Assembly: GCF_031585635.1 (NCBI RefSeq)
Contig: NZ_CP134196.1
Location: 2,170,001-2,234,000 of the forward strand
Source: Paraburkholderia sp. FT54
Lineage (GTDB): Bacteria; Pseudomonadota; Gammaproteobacteria; Burkholderiales; Burkholderiaceae
DNA: 64,000 bases
Reading direction: 5' to 3'
The position numbers and the translations under genes are program-made. Under the pieces are notes generated by a model that made no database searches, had not been told where the DNA came from, and saw nothing but the letters and a program-made list of their open reading frames with translations. This document shows, piece after piece, positions 9,121 to 17,922 of this stretch (its first letter is position 1; each line of letters starts with the position of its first letter).

Positions 9121-9714
9121 GTGTTTGCCTTGTCCACTTATACCCTGCCCGCGGCGTTGAGCGCAGAACTCGAGATCCGCAAGAGCCGATTTATCGCGCA
9201 CGCAATACCCGTCGCCGACCGCGACGCCGCGATGGCCGAGTTGCGGCGCCTGCGCGACGCACATCCTGCCGCGACGCATGTCTGCTGGGCGCTGCTGGCC
9301 GGCGGCCAGTCCGGCATGTCCGACGACGGCGAGCCCTCCGGCACCGCGGGCCGGCCGATTCTCGAAGTGCTGCGGCATCACGATCTGGACGGCGTGCTGG
9401 GCGCCGTCGTGCGCTACTACGGCGGCGTGAAGCTCGGCGCCGGCGGCCTCGTGCGCGCGTACACCGATGCGATCGCTTCGGCTTTGCTGGACGCGCCGCG
9501 TGTCGAGCGGATTGCACAGGTCTCGCTGACCGTCGAGGTCAGTTACGCCGACGAGGCGAAAGTGCGTCGATGGATCGACGCCGAAGGCTATGCGCTCGTG
9601 GACAGCGCCTACGCCATGCTCGTGAAGATGACGATCCGCTTGCCCATCAATGCGGTGGACGACGCCCAGCGGGCGCTAATCGATATGACGCAAGGGAAAG
9701 CCGGTTTCTTCTGA
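9121..9714 (+). CDS. yigZ: YigZ/IMPACT family protein
   Basis: A protein of about 197 aa of the UPF0029/IMPACT family. The hallmark stretch around GMSDDGEPSGTAGRPIL is present, followed by VVRYYGGVKLGAGGLVRAY, then a C-terminal DUF1949-like ferredoxin-fold domain. Bacterial YigZ is thought to bind RNA or ribosomes, but its role is poorly defined. GTG 9121 was chosen because it gives the family length (204 aa in E. coli); TTG 9130 is an alternative, and the frame is open back to 8995. No strong ribosome-binding site supports either start. Confidence 0.85.
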   Translation: MFALSTYTLPAALSAELEIRKSRFIAHAIPVADRDAAMAELRRLRDAHPAATHVCWALLAGGQSGMSDDGEPSGTAGRPILEVLRHHDLDGVLGAVVRYYGGVKLGAGGLVRAYTDAIASALLDAPRVERIAQVSLTVEVSYADEAKVRRWIDAEGYALVDSAYAMLVKMTIRLPINAVDDAQRALIDMTQGKAGFF

Positions 9715-9811
9715 CGGCGTGGCGTGTTTCTGCCTTGCGAGAAGCAGAGCGCGCCCTGATTAAGAGATGCCTGGGTCCGGGCCGCTGTTACCATGTGGTT
9801 TATTCCACGGA

Positions 9812-10483
9812 ATGACTCAATTTAAAAGGGTAACTTCCCTGACCTCGATCGCCGCTTTTTCCAGCACAGCGCCTGAGTCGCCGCATCGGAGCGCGTCTCT
9901 GCCGCAGTCGCCCAGTTCCACGCGTTCACCCTTGACATCGACCGTGCTCAAGGGATGCGGCACGATCGCGCTGCCGCTGATGTTGTCCGCCTGCTCGTGG
10001 TCGTGGTTCGGCCTGAATAGCTCGCCACGCGCGGTAGCGCATCCGACCGGTTGGCTCAGCGTGGCTCCTGCCGGTGAGTTTCCCTACATGCCTGCGCGTA
10101 GCGGACAAGTATCGCCGAACCGTATCGAAAACACGGCGATGACAGGCATCGTGCTCAAGAACGATATCAATGAAACCGTGCGCAACGGCATTGTGAACAG
10201 TCTACGGATCGCCGGCTTTCATCTCGACGCAGGCGAACGGGTTCTCAGCGGCAGCATCGAGAAATTCACCGTGGACGACACGCGCTCGCCAGCGTTGTGG
10301 ACGCTGAAAATGCGCTATGTAGTGACCGACTCCGCGACCCAGAAGGTCGTGTTTTCGACCACCAAGACGGTCAAGCAAAAATCGCCGAAGTTCACCAGTA
10401 GCACCATCGCTATTGAAGACACGGTCAAGCTGAGCGTCGACGCGCTGATCGGCGATCCGGGGTTTGTCAAAGCGGTGAATTAA
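9812..10483 (+). CDS. YajG-like lipoprotein
   Basis: A predicted outer-membrane lipoprotein. A hydrophobic stretch ends in the lipobox LSAC, followed by SWSWFG. The mature part resembles YajG-type lipoproteins, with TGIVLKNDINETVRNGI and a beta-rich SGSIEKFTVDD segment. From ATG 9812 the n-region would be unusually long (about 45 residues); GTG 9944 would give a normal 17-residue signal and is probably the true start. It lies between the YigZ gene and a LysE exporter on the same strand. Function unknown; lipoprotein status is well supported, family assignment less so. Confidence 0.65.
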   Translation: MTQFKRVTSLTSIAAFSSTAPESPHRSASLPQSPSSTRSPLTSTVLKGCGTIALPLMLSACSWSWFGLNSSPRAVAHPTGWLSVAPAGEFPYMPARSGQVSPNRIENTAMTGIVLKNDINETVRNGIVNSLRIAGFHLDAGERVLSGSIEKFTVDDTRSPALWTLKMRYVVTDSATQKVVFSTTKTVKQKSPKFTSSTIAIEDTVKLSVDALIGDPGFVKAVN

Positions 10484-10595
10484 GCGCCACGTCGACATCG
10501 GGTCGAGCGGCTTCGCTACAATCCACGTGAAGGTGCCGCGCACGCCGTCTTGCTGCGCGAACCACCGCAACTGCATTTTCTACGTGCGAGCCGTC

Positions 10596-11216
10596 ATGTC
10601 CATCACCGCCTGGCTGTTTTTTCTGCCCGCCTGCTTCGCGATCAATCTCGCACCCGGGCCCAATAATCTGCTGTCGATCAATGTGGCGGCGCGTCATGGT
10701 TTCATGACCGCGTTCGTCGGCGGTACGGGGCGCCTGGTCGCATTCGCGGTCATGCTCGTCCTTGCCGCAACCGGTCTTGCGGTTGTGTTGCACGCGTCGG
10801 AGTGGTTCTTTCTCGCGATCAAACTGGCCGGCGCTGGTTATCTGATCTGGCTGGCCATCCAGCTGTGGCACAGCGATGCGCCTACGATCGACACGACGCA
10901 GCAGGAAGAGGCGTCGCTTGCGCGGGTCGCGCGAAGAGAGTTCCTCGTGGCCGCCGGTAACCCGAAGGCCATTCTGGTTTTCACCGCGTTCTTGCCGCAG
11001 TTTGTCGATATTGCCAAGCCGATGCTGCCGCAGTTCGCGGTGCTGGGGGCGAGTTTTCTGGTGCTGGAGTGGTTCGCTATCGCGTTGTATTCGTGGGCGG
11101 GAATGTATCTCGGGAAGTGGTTGGTGCGTGAGAGAGTAAGGCGGTGGTTTAATCGCTGCTGTGGGGGGTTTCTGGCGGCGATTGGGGTGGGGTTTTTGAT
11201 GGTGAGGCGGGGGTGA
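10596..11216 (+). CDS. LysE family translocator
   Basis: A 206-aa membrane protein of the LysE/RhtB superfamily with about six TM helices. The N-terminal AINLAPGPNNLLSIN matches the family PGPN signature, and NPKAILVFTAFLPQF is the central motif. It differs from the exporter at 8209-8835 in the PGP context, so the two are distant paralogs. The ATG at 10596 starts the first TM segment. It converges with the exopolysaccharide cluster, stopping 8 bp before its last gene. Confidence 0.88.
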   Translation: MSITAWLFFLPACFAINLAPGPNNLLSINVAARHGFMTAFVGGTGRLVAFAVMLVLAATGLAVVLHASEWFFLAIKLAGAGYLIWLAIQLWHSDAPTIDTTQQEEASLARVARREFLVAAGNPKAILVFTAFLPQFVDIAKPMLPQFAVLGASFLVLEWFAIALYSWAGMYLGKWLVRERVRRWFNRCCGGFLAAIGVGFLMVRRG

Positions 11217-11224
11217 GGGAATAC

Positions 11225-11644
11225 TCAATCGCTCTGCCGGAACCGGACGATTCGAGCAGGAACACCCGCCACGGTCACATCCGGCGGCACGTCGAACGTG
11301 ACTACGGCGTTAGCACCGATCTTCACGTTCCGCCCGATCTTTACCGGCCCCAGTATGCACGCGCCCGCGCCGATCAGCACATTGTCACCAATCACGGGCG
11401 CACCCGGCTGGCCGCGGCCACCAATCACCACGTTGGGTGCAATGACAATATCGTTACCTAACACTGCCTGCCGGTGCACGACGATCCCGAGTCCTTGATA
11501 TCCAAATACCACGTTGCGGCCAACTGTCACCGACGGCGGCAAGGATACGGAAAAAACCACGCGGTTAAAGACCTTCAACGCCCAAGGTAGAAAAGGCACG
11601 CGCAACCGATAAAGCAGGTGCGCAATACGATAGATGTACAGCAT
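11225..11644 (-). CDS. Serine acetyltransferase-like hexapeptide-repeat transferase
   Basis: A 139-aa left-handed beta-helix acyltransferase of the CysE/WbbJ type. Hexapeptide repeats run through IGDNVLIGAGACILGPVKIG and on to VTVAGVPARIVR, the family C-terminal signature. It is the last gene of the exopolysaccharide cluster and probably O-acetylates a sugar in the polymer or its repeat unit. ATG 11644 has AAGGAAG upstream; the longer frame to 11704 overlaps the preceding gene. It lacks the N-terminal helical domain of biosynthetic CysE, which argues against a role in cysteine synthesis. Confidence 0.82.
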   Translation of the reverse strand: MLYIYRIAHLLYRLRVPFLPWALKVFNRVVFSVSLPPSVTVGRNVVFGYQGLGIVVHRQAVLGNDIVIAPNVVIGGRGQPGAPVIGDNVLIGAGACILGPVKIGRNVKIGANAVVTFDVPPDVTVAGVPARIVRFRQSD

Positions 11645-11690
11645 GAAAAGCTTCCTTTTTTTGACAGCAAATGCGGTTGCCCCAACCTTG

Positions 11691-12452
11691 TTACCGTTGA
11701 ACAAAGAGCGCCTTGCCTAACATGAGTGCGAACTTGCTATTCGTGATCAGATAGCGTCGCCACATGCGACGCGGTTCCTGCAAGACACGAAAGAGCCATT
11801 CCAGACCCGCTCCTTGCATCCAGCGAGGTGCCCTGTTGACTTTACCGGCCACGACATCGAACGTCCCGCCGACCCCCATCACGAAATCGACACCCAGCGA
11901 TGCCCGCCAGCGGTTAATGAAATGTTCCTTGGTAGGGGACGTAATGGCCACGAACAGCAGTCGCGCACCTGACTCACGGATCCGGTCGACAACGGGTCGC
12001 TGGTCATCGCCGAAATAACCATGGTGATATCCGGCGATCTGAAGGCTAGGATAGCGTGCTGCGCATATCGTCGCTACGCGTGCGACAACCTCGTCGGTCG
12101 CGCCGAGCAGATACACCGGAAGCCCTAGCCTCGCCGCCTGCGCCAGCAATCGTTCGAATAGATCGACTCCGGCAACCCGTTCAGGCACCGCATGACCCAG
12201 CATTCTCGCCGCCCAGACCACGCCCATCCCATCCACACTGATCAGGTCGCAGTAATGGACCGACTTTGCAAGCTCCGTGTCGGCCTGCATATGCACGAGT
12301 TTCGCGACATTGACCGCGACATGCTGCGTGAACTGCTTTGCGAGAATGCGAGTTGAAATCGCGGCAACCGTTTCATCCATTGTCGCTGCATCCATTGGAC
12401 ATCCGAATACTTCAATGCGCTTCATAAAAACACTCTGCATGTTCTTTCGCAT
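11691..12452 (-). CDS. WecG/TagA/CpsF family glycosyltransferase (GT26)
   Basis: A protein of up to 253 aa of the WecG/TagA family, which adds ManNAc or ManNAcA to a lipid-linked first sugar at the inner face of the membrane. Visible family motifs are VAVNVAKLVHM, SVDGMGVVWAARML, GVDLFERLL, LGATDEVV and GVGGTFDVVAGKVNRAP. WecB and WecC, encoded in the same cluster, would make its UDP-ManNAcA donor. Starts at 12452, 12440 or 12425 are possible; MKRIEVFGCP (12425) resembles the usual family N-terminus. Confidence 0.88.
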   Translation of the reverse strand: MRKNMQSVFMKRIEVFGCPMDAATMDETVAAISTRILAKQFTQHVAVNVAKLVHMQADTELAKSVHYCDLISVDGMGVVWAARMLGHAVPERVAGVDLFERLLAQAARLGLPVYLLGATDEVVARVATICAARYPSLQIAGYHHGYFGDDQRPVVDRIRESGARLLFVAITSPTKEHFINRWRASLGVDFVMGVGGTFDVVAGKVNRAPRWMQGAGLEWLFRVLQEPRRMWRRYLITNSKFALMLGKALFVQR

Positions 12453-12485
12453 CGTCTCGCGAATAGTTCGTAGCGGATGTGATCT

Positions 12486-13292
12486 TCATTTCTTCGACAC
12501 CGAGACCGGTCCAAAAAACAGCGTAATCTCACTGACGTCGGAAGCAGAACGGTTCCAGCCAGATTTGTATAGTCCCATTTTCAGATATGCATCCTGTACG
12601 CCCGAATAGGCGTTCGGCACCCCTTGCGACGCAAATACTGAACGCCCGTCTTTCCACAATTGGGTCGAAGCGTGCTGATCGGAATCGTCGGCAAGATAGC
12701 GTAGCGACCAGTTCACCCACTTGCCCTTGTCAGCGTCGGCGCAGCACAGCCACTTGCCCGCCGAAACGGTCGACGTATTCGCCCCGCCACGCTCGGAAAT
12801 GGCGTACTGCTTGCCCTGCAGACTCAGTGCGACGGTCGGTCCGCCCGTCCATTCACCCTGGTGTATCTGAGTGATGATGACGGCTTGCTTACTATCGAAA
12901 GCGAATCCGGCCGGTATGAATGTGCTCCATCTGAGTAGATAGTCTGGTCCCTGCGAAAAACTCACCGCATTCGGAAAAATCAGTTCTGCTCTGGGGACAC
13001 CATTCGCAATCTTCGAAAAGTCTTCGGACCGGGTCATACGAACGCGCACGGCCTTGCGTCCCGCCACCACCGGATCATCGACCACGCCGATATCGCCAGG
13101 ATTCGCCTGAACGCCAATGCCTGCGCCAATACCGTTATCCCATTCGGTTGAGAACACTTTGTCGTATGTGCTCGCCAACGCGGTCATTTGCGGATCAGTC
13201 CAGGCAAGCCCGATATCCTGCGCCATAGCTAGGCTGCATAGGCATCCTGATAGACACACCAAGGTCCATCGAAACATCGCCATATAGATCAT
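12486..13292 (-). CDS. Secreted polysaccharide-lyase-like protein
   Basis: A 268-aa protein with an N-terminal signal peptide (hydrophobic core ending near SLAMAQ) and a beta-jelly-roll domain resembling the heparin-lyase/polysaccharide-lyase family (PF14099 type). Typical features are GVPRAEL, the acid-aromatic strand DYLLRWSTFIPAGF, IITQIHQGEW and a GKWVNW core. It starts six bases after the stop of the GT4 gene, with GAGGG upstream, so it is part of the exopolysaccharide operon. Lyases inside such operons usually trim or release the polymer in the periplasm. Substrate unknown; family call fairly sure. Confidence 0.75.
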   Translation of the reverse strand: MIYMAMFRWTLVCLSGCLCSLAMAQDIGLAWTDPQMTALASTYDKVFSTEWDNGIGAGIGVQANPGDIGVVDDPVVAGRKAVRVRMTRSEDFSKIANGVPRAELIFPNAVSFSQGPDYLLRWSTFIPAGFAFDSKQAVIITQIHQGEWTGGPTVALSLQGKQYAISERGGANTSTVSAGKWLCCADADKGKWVNWSLRYLADDSDQHASTQLWKDGRSVFASQGVPNAYSGVQDAYLKMGLYKSGWNRSASDVSEITLFFGPVSVSKK

Positions 13293-13297
13293 ATAAG

Positions 13298-14452
13298 TCA
13301 CCCTCTTTTGGATTGGCCGACTTTCCGATAGCACTGGACGTACTGACCGACGATCGCGTCAACCGAATAACGGCTCAAGGCTCTTGATACCGCTTGCCGC
13401 CCCATCGCACGTGCCAGATCGGGACTTTCCATCAGACGCCGGATTCTTTCCGCAAGCGCGTGCGCGTCCCCGCAACGGACCAGATAACCTGTCACGCCTT
13501 CCTCGACCAGATCGAGGAAACCACCTACGCGCGTACCAATCACAGGTTGGCCGATAAACATGGCCTCCAGCGTCGAAATTCCGAACGCTTCAAAATGGCT
13601 TGGCATGCAAAACATTGCGGCGTCACGGTAGAACGCGAGCTTTGCATCGCCCTGCAGCCAGCCCACAAAGTGGACCTGATCGCTCACGCCATGATCGATC
13701 GCTGCGCGAGTCCACCTTTCCGTATCGCCGGCACCGGCTAGTCGCAGTTGAATCTTCAGGCCTTGCCGCCTCAGCAACGCCGTCGCACTCAGTAACTCGT
13801 CAAGCCCCTTGCCCTCCGTGAATCTGCCGGCAAAAGCAACATAGGACCTCATGTCCGCAGCATTCGCGCCTGGTGCCTCTTGCAAAGCCGCGCCGGCCAT
13901 CGCTTCGGCGGCAAACGCCGTGTTCCCGATCACATACAGATTGCGCGCAACGCCTTGATAACCTCGAAGCCCCGTCGCAATCGCCGTTGAGACAGCTACC
14001 ACGGCGTCTGCTCCACGAACGAAGCACGACACTGCTTTGCGAGTCATCCATCCGCTACTGGCGAAAAAATGTTGGAAATTACCCGCGTGCAGATGAAAGA
14101 TCGTTCTCTTACCGAGAAGCCGTGCAAGGAGACACAACGTAAACTTTCGGTAGAACGATCCGCGGACCGATACATGGAAATGAATCAGATCCGCACCCTT
14201 GAGCACCGCGACCAAAAAGCGCGGAATGTCGAGCAGCACAAATCCCAGCAGCGATTTCACGCTTTGGAAGCCATGCGTCTCGAAGATCGTCACCGCTACA
14301 CTCGCATGCTGAAACCTTGCCCGTTGCGCGCCGAGTTCAGCGAGAACAGACGCGATGCCGCCCCGCTGGCCTTGTCCTGGTCCCACGTGCAGCACACGTA
14401 GCGGCGATGTTTCATGAGTTGGGTGTGCGTTACCATCCCGGCGCCTACTCAT
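13298..14452 (-). CDS. Glycosyltransferase family 4
   Basis: A 384-aa GT-B fold, retaining glycosyltransferase. The N-terminal domain carries a glycine-rich acceptor loop (GPGQGQRGGIASV). The C-terminal nucleotide-sugar domain carries FAGRFTEGKGLDELL and the EX7E motif in HFEAFGISTLEAM. Its start overlaps the stop of the upstream polymerase gene by 4 bp (ATGA), so translation is coupled. It probably adds one sugar of the repeat unit in the cytoplasm; donor unknown. Confidence 0.9.
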   Translation of the reverse strand: MSRRRDGNAHPTHETSPLRVLHVGPGQGQRGGIASVLAELGAQRARFQHASVAVTIFETHGFQSVKSLLGFVLLDIPRFLVAVLKGADLIHFHVSVRGSFYRKFTLCLLARLLGKRTIFHLHAGNFQHFFASSGWMTRKAVSCFVRGADAVVAVSTAIATGLRGYQGVARNLYVIGNTAFAAEAMAGAALQEAPGANAADMRSYVAFAGRFTEGKGLDELLSATALLRRQGLKIQLRLAGAGDTERWTRAAIDHGVSDQVHFVGWLQGDAKLAFYRDAAMFCMPSHFEAFGISTLEAMFIGQPVIGTRVGGFLDLVEEGVTGYLVRCGDAHALAERIRRLMESPDLARAMGRQAVSRALSRYSVDAIVGQYVQCYRKVGQSKRG

Positions 14453-15765
14453 TGCCCGACCTTTTCGTTAGAGCGCGGCGATCCTGCACGGCGATCCTGC
14501 GCGGCACGCTTGACCTGCACGGCGATCATGGCCAGATATGGACTGACAATCGCGGAGACAAGCACGTGCCCCGCGGTGCAAGCCGTTGCCATCAGGACGA
14601 TAAAAAACCACTTGCCAAAGCGCGGCACAACCCCGCTTTCCCGATAGAGAAACGCCTTCCCCACGGCCCACAAATAGAAAATACCGACCGGAAAACCCAT
14701 CGCCAACACCAGATCCGGCACGTCGATCTCAACCAGATATCTCACCACCGGATAACCGCCCGTCAGCAGCGGCACGTAGGCGTCCTTTGCCACTTCGTCC
14801 CATACATTGGAGAACTTGACGTCACGGCCGGACAAGACCATGGTGAGCACTCCACCATCGCTCGCATGGTCATGCTGGTACATAAAATATTGCAGACTGA
14901 GATCGACGGCGCTACGCACGCCCGGCAGCGCGAGGTACGCGAGCAGCGCAATGCCAACCAAGGCCGCGACAAGCGTCAACGCGCGGAAGGTCGCTTGCGG
15001 CACTCTGTGCCGGCAATAAAAGTACGAACATGTCATGGCAACCGCCCCGGCCATCGCCGCTTTGGTGCCCACGAGGCACGAAGCCAGCACGATGCTGCCG
15101 ACCAGCGCGCCATTCGCTACCGACCAGCCGGACTTCAGCACTCTCAACAGGCCATGGCTGAGCCCGACAATCATCAGTGCGGACGCTTCGTTCTGCGCGT
15201 ACACAATGCCCTTGTAGCCCGAGCGAATCTGCGTATCGGCCCAATAACTACGAAACATATCGATCGAAAAAACCGCCCCCGCCACAATTGCCAATGCGTA
15301 GGCGAACAGCGTGAACCGCACGATCGGCTCGAGTTTTTCAAGTTGCCCGTCGCTCATTCCCGAAAGGGCTGCAAGGCAAACAAAAAGAGAAAACACCTTG
15401 AGAATGAAGACCGCCTGCTGCGCAAACTCGGCGCTCGACATAGTGCCGAATGCGCACGTCGCAATCGAGGCGACGATCGCCACCACGGCCAGCAGCGCCG
15501 TGCGCCAGCTCGATAGCTTCACCCGACCGTTTGCCAGCAGAAAGAGCAGCCCGCCCACCATGCTTCCGCGCACGAAAAGCGAGTAACGCGCGTCACCTCC
15601 CGCAGTGCCGAGGCCATGCGCGGCTCTGACTGACAGATAATCCGCCAGAGGCGACAGCGCGAGGCCACCGGCGAATACCATCCATACCAACGATGTCGGC
15701 GGCCGACGCGTCGACTTTTGCACAGTCAAAGCGCTCCGCCACCGCGGGATTACGGTGTTAGTCAT
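14449..15765 (-). CDS. O-antigen ligase/Wzy-type polymerase
   Basis: A 438-aa inner-membrane protein with about 11 TM helices and one large loop late in the sequence, around SLQYFMYQHDHASDGGVL to YLVEIDVPDL, as in the O-antigen ligase/polymerase (Wzy_C) family. In a cluster with a Wzx flippase and Wza/Wzc export proteins it most likely polymerises repeat units in the periplasm. Its start overlaps the end of the GT25 gene by 8 bp and its end overlaps the GT4 gene by 4 bp. Sequence similarity within this class is low, so ligase activity is the alternative. Confidence 0.8.
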   Translation of the reverse strand: MTNTVIPRWRSALTVQKSTRRPPTSLVWMVFAGGLALSPLADYLSVRAAHGLGTAGGDARYSLFVRGSMVGGLLFLLANGRVKLSSWRTALLAVVAIVASIATCAFGTMSSAEFAQQAVFILKVFSLFVCLAALSGMSDGQLEKLEPIVRFTLFAYALAIVAGAVFSIDMFRSYWADTQIRSGYKGIVYAQNEASALMIVGLSHGLLRVLKSGWSVANGALVGSIVLASCLVGTKAAMAGAVAMTCSYFYCRHRVPQATFRALTLVAALVGIALLAYLALPGVRSAVDLSLQYFMYQHDHASDGGVLTMVLSGRDVKFSNVWDEVAKDAYVPLLTGGYPVVRYLVEIDVPDLVLAMGFPVGIFYLWAVGKAFLYRESGVVPRFGKWFFIVLMATACTAGHVLVSAIVSPYLAMIAVQVKRAAQDRRAGSPRSNEKVGQ

Positions 15766-16585
15766 GACGCGTGCTCAATACATGGTTGGCGGACGAAAGC
15801 CCTTGCATTGCGACCACGCCCCAACGAGCCGCCGTTCGCACGAGACGCAGCGGCCAAAGTGCGACCTCACGCAATGACGTACGCGACCTTGCACCCGTTC
15901 TACGCTCTTCTTCAATACTGCTCGGTAACCGCTCGAAGTCTTCCCATACGGCATAGGGCCGCAGTTCGACTACGCGAGCCCCACCCTCGTCGCGATGCCA
16001 TGGCCAGTCATCGAGCAATGCGTCGACGGGTCCTTCAGCGTAGGCGAGAGCCTGACGGGCGGCCTGTGTCGATATCCAGTAGCCCACGGACCCGGACGTC
16101 CACTGCTTGAACGGAACGCCGACCCGCAGACCGCCGATTTTTGTGCTTCGCCTAAGCGGCTCATTGAAGTAGATCCACGATGACGCGGAGCGGCGCAACT
16201 TGGATCGACCCAGCAGCACAACGTCGGCGACGGTCGACAACCTGGACTCATCCGCACACAGCACACTTTCAAAAAAAGCTGGTTCGAGAATTGCATCATC
16301 TTCGAGGATCACCGCGGCGCGGCCCGACTCCACAATCTTGCGCCACACCGAACGATGGCTCATGAAACACGCCAACTCGGCGCGGGTCATTGAACGTCCA
16401 TAACGACGGCGGGCTGCTGCGTCGTCGTAAGCTGCATGCAATTCGCTTTGCGTAAGCAAACGTCCATCGACGGCGTCCTCGATGTGAAATGCAACACCAT
16501 GATCGGCCAATAGCCTGGCAATCGCGTCGCGACGGCCTGAACGCGACAGGGATATGACGTGAATAGGTACCAGGCTTTCCATCAT
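15758..16585 (-). CDS. Glycosyltransferase family 25
   Basis: A 275-aa protein of the LPS/GT25 type. It begins with VPIHVISLSRSGRRDAI and has SMTRAELACFMSHRSVWRKI, then AAVILEDDAIL containing the metal-binding acidic triad, and later DDWPWHRDEGG. GT25 enzymes transfer Gal or Glc in LPS and exopolysaccharide assembly. The gene overlaps its neighbours on both sides by a few bases and so belongs to the exopolysaccharide operon. Confidence 0.88.
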   Translation of the reverse strand: MMESLVPIHVISLSRSGRRDAIARLLADHGVAFHIEDAVDGRLLTQSELHAAYDDAAARRRYGRSMTRAELACFMSHRSVWRKIVESGRAAVILEDDAILEPAFFESVLCADESRLSTVADVVLLGRSKLRRSASSWIYFNEPLRRSTKIGGLRVGVPFKQWTSGSVGYWISTQAARQALAYAEGPVDALLDDWPWHRDEGGARVVELRPYAVWEDFERLPSSIEEERRTGARSRTSLREVALWPLRLVRTAARWGVVAMQGLSSANHVLSTRHD

Positions 16586-17883
16586 CCATTCAACAATTGG
16601 GTAAAGTGGTGGCGCAGCGATGGTTTGGTCAAGATCATCACCACATACACTGCAAGCAATACCGCCTCTGCGCCGAGAAGCGAAGCCGCCGCGCCCTCGG
16701 CACCGAATCGCGGTGTCAGAACGACCGCCAGAACAACGTTAAGCACGCCTGCCAGCAGCATTAAGAGCGACCGGGTACGGGCGCCCCCGAACGGCACGAG
16801 TACCTGCAATCCGAGGAAATAGGCCAGATTGCCGAAGACGGTTGCAAGGCAAAGGAGCTTCAGCAGCGACGCAGAACCTGCATAGCCGGCACCCAGCACC
16901 AAGGCAGTAAGTGGCGCTGAGACGCAGGCGATGACAATCAGTCCGGCAAGTGTGGTCAGCACTGTGGCAATCGCGCCGATCACCGTCAGCCGCGCAGCCG
17001 ACCGAGGCTGTGCGCCGAACAACGCGGCGATGCGCGGGTAGCAGACCGTATTGATCTGGGCCGGCACCATGTTGACCACGGTCTTCAGCTTGTCGGCGGC
17101 CGTATAGATGCCCACCTGATACGGCGTCGTCATTGACGCGAGAATGACCGCATTCGTTACGCTGAAAAGACTCGCGGACGCCGACGCGACGAACATGTCG
17201 GTACTTTCGCGAACGCGCTGCCAGACTGAAAGTGCCGAGGCACAAGGGCGACGCAACACACCGAGGCGCCGTGCGGCAATCAGGGAAAACATGCCCGTTA
17301 ACACCGCAGCCGCCCCCTGAATCCCTGCTGCGAATGCGACGTCACCGCTGTGATGCACGAAGATGAACGTCAACGGCAAAGCCGCAAAGCGTCCCGCCAG
17401 CGCTACCGTCGCAAAGACCGAGAATCGCTCCAGCCCCTGTAACAGCCAGTTCAAAGTAAAAACGTTGCCGACCACCAGCAGCCAGGCCGCGAGTACCACG
17501 GGATAGACCGAAGCCAGCTTGTGATCGAAGTGCGCAACAACCATCAGTACGGCAAACGCGCTCACGCACAGGCAGCCTTTGGCGATCATCGTCGACCAGA
17601 TGAGTTCGTTGAGCGCCTCCGGTTGCTCCCGACGCTCGACGACCGCCTTGGGACCGCTGAGAAAGAATCCCCATTCCGTCACGAGCATCCCGTACGTCGC
17701 GATTGCCGTCGCATAGCCGAGCACGCCGAAGGGCGCCGCGCCGAGCACTCGCGTCAGGTATGGGAAGGTCGCCAACGGCACGAGGTAGTTGCCGACCTGC
17801 CACATCATCATGGCGAGGAAGTTCGTACGCATGCGCGGCGCCTTTCGCGCCGACGCGGCGCCCTGCACGCCCCGACCACTCAC
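16582..17883 (-). CDS. Wzx-type polysaccharide flippase
   Basis: A 433-aa membrane protein with about 12 TM helices, of the polysaccharide transporter/MATE-like (MurJ/Wzx) superfamily. The N-terminus NYLVPLATFPYLTRVLG and later FGVLGYATAIATYGMLVTEWG are typical Wzx segments. It would flip the lipid-linked repeat unit across the inner membrane. GTG 17883 has GGAG upstream; ATG 17832 (MRTNFLAMMMW) is an alternative that starts right at the first TM. It overlaps the GT25 gene by 4 bp. Confidence 0.88.
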   Translation of the reverse strand: MSGRGVQGAASARKAPRMRTNFLAMMMWQVGNYLVPLATFPYLTRVLGAAPFGVLGYATAIATYGMLVTEWGFFLSGPKAVVERREQPEALNELIWSTMIAKGCLCVSAFAVLMVVAHFDHKLASVYPVVLAAWLLVVGNVFTLNWLLQGLERFSVFATVALAGRFAALPLTFIFVHHSGDVAFAAGIQGAAAVLTGMFSLIAARRLGVLRRPCASALSVWQRVRESTDMFVASASASLFSVTNAVILASMTTPYQVGIYTAADKLKTVVNMVPAQINTVCYPRIAALFGAQPRSAARLTVIGAIATVLTTLAGLIVIACVSAPLTALVLGAGYAGSASLLKLLCLATVFGNLAYFLGLQVLVPFGGARTRSLLMLLAGVLNVVLAVVLTPRFGAEGAAASLLGAEAVLLAVYVVMILTKPSLRHHFTQLLNG

Positions 17884-17922
17884 GAGCCACTCCGGCGGCG
17901 ATCCTCGGAGCGAAGCCGCCGA

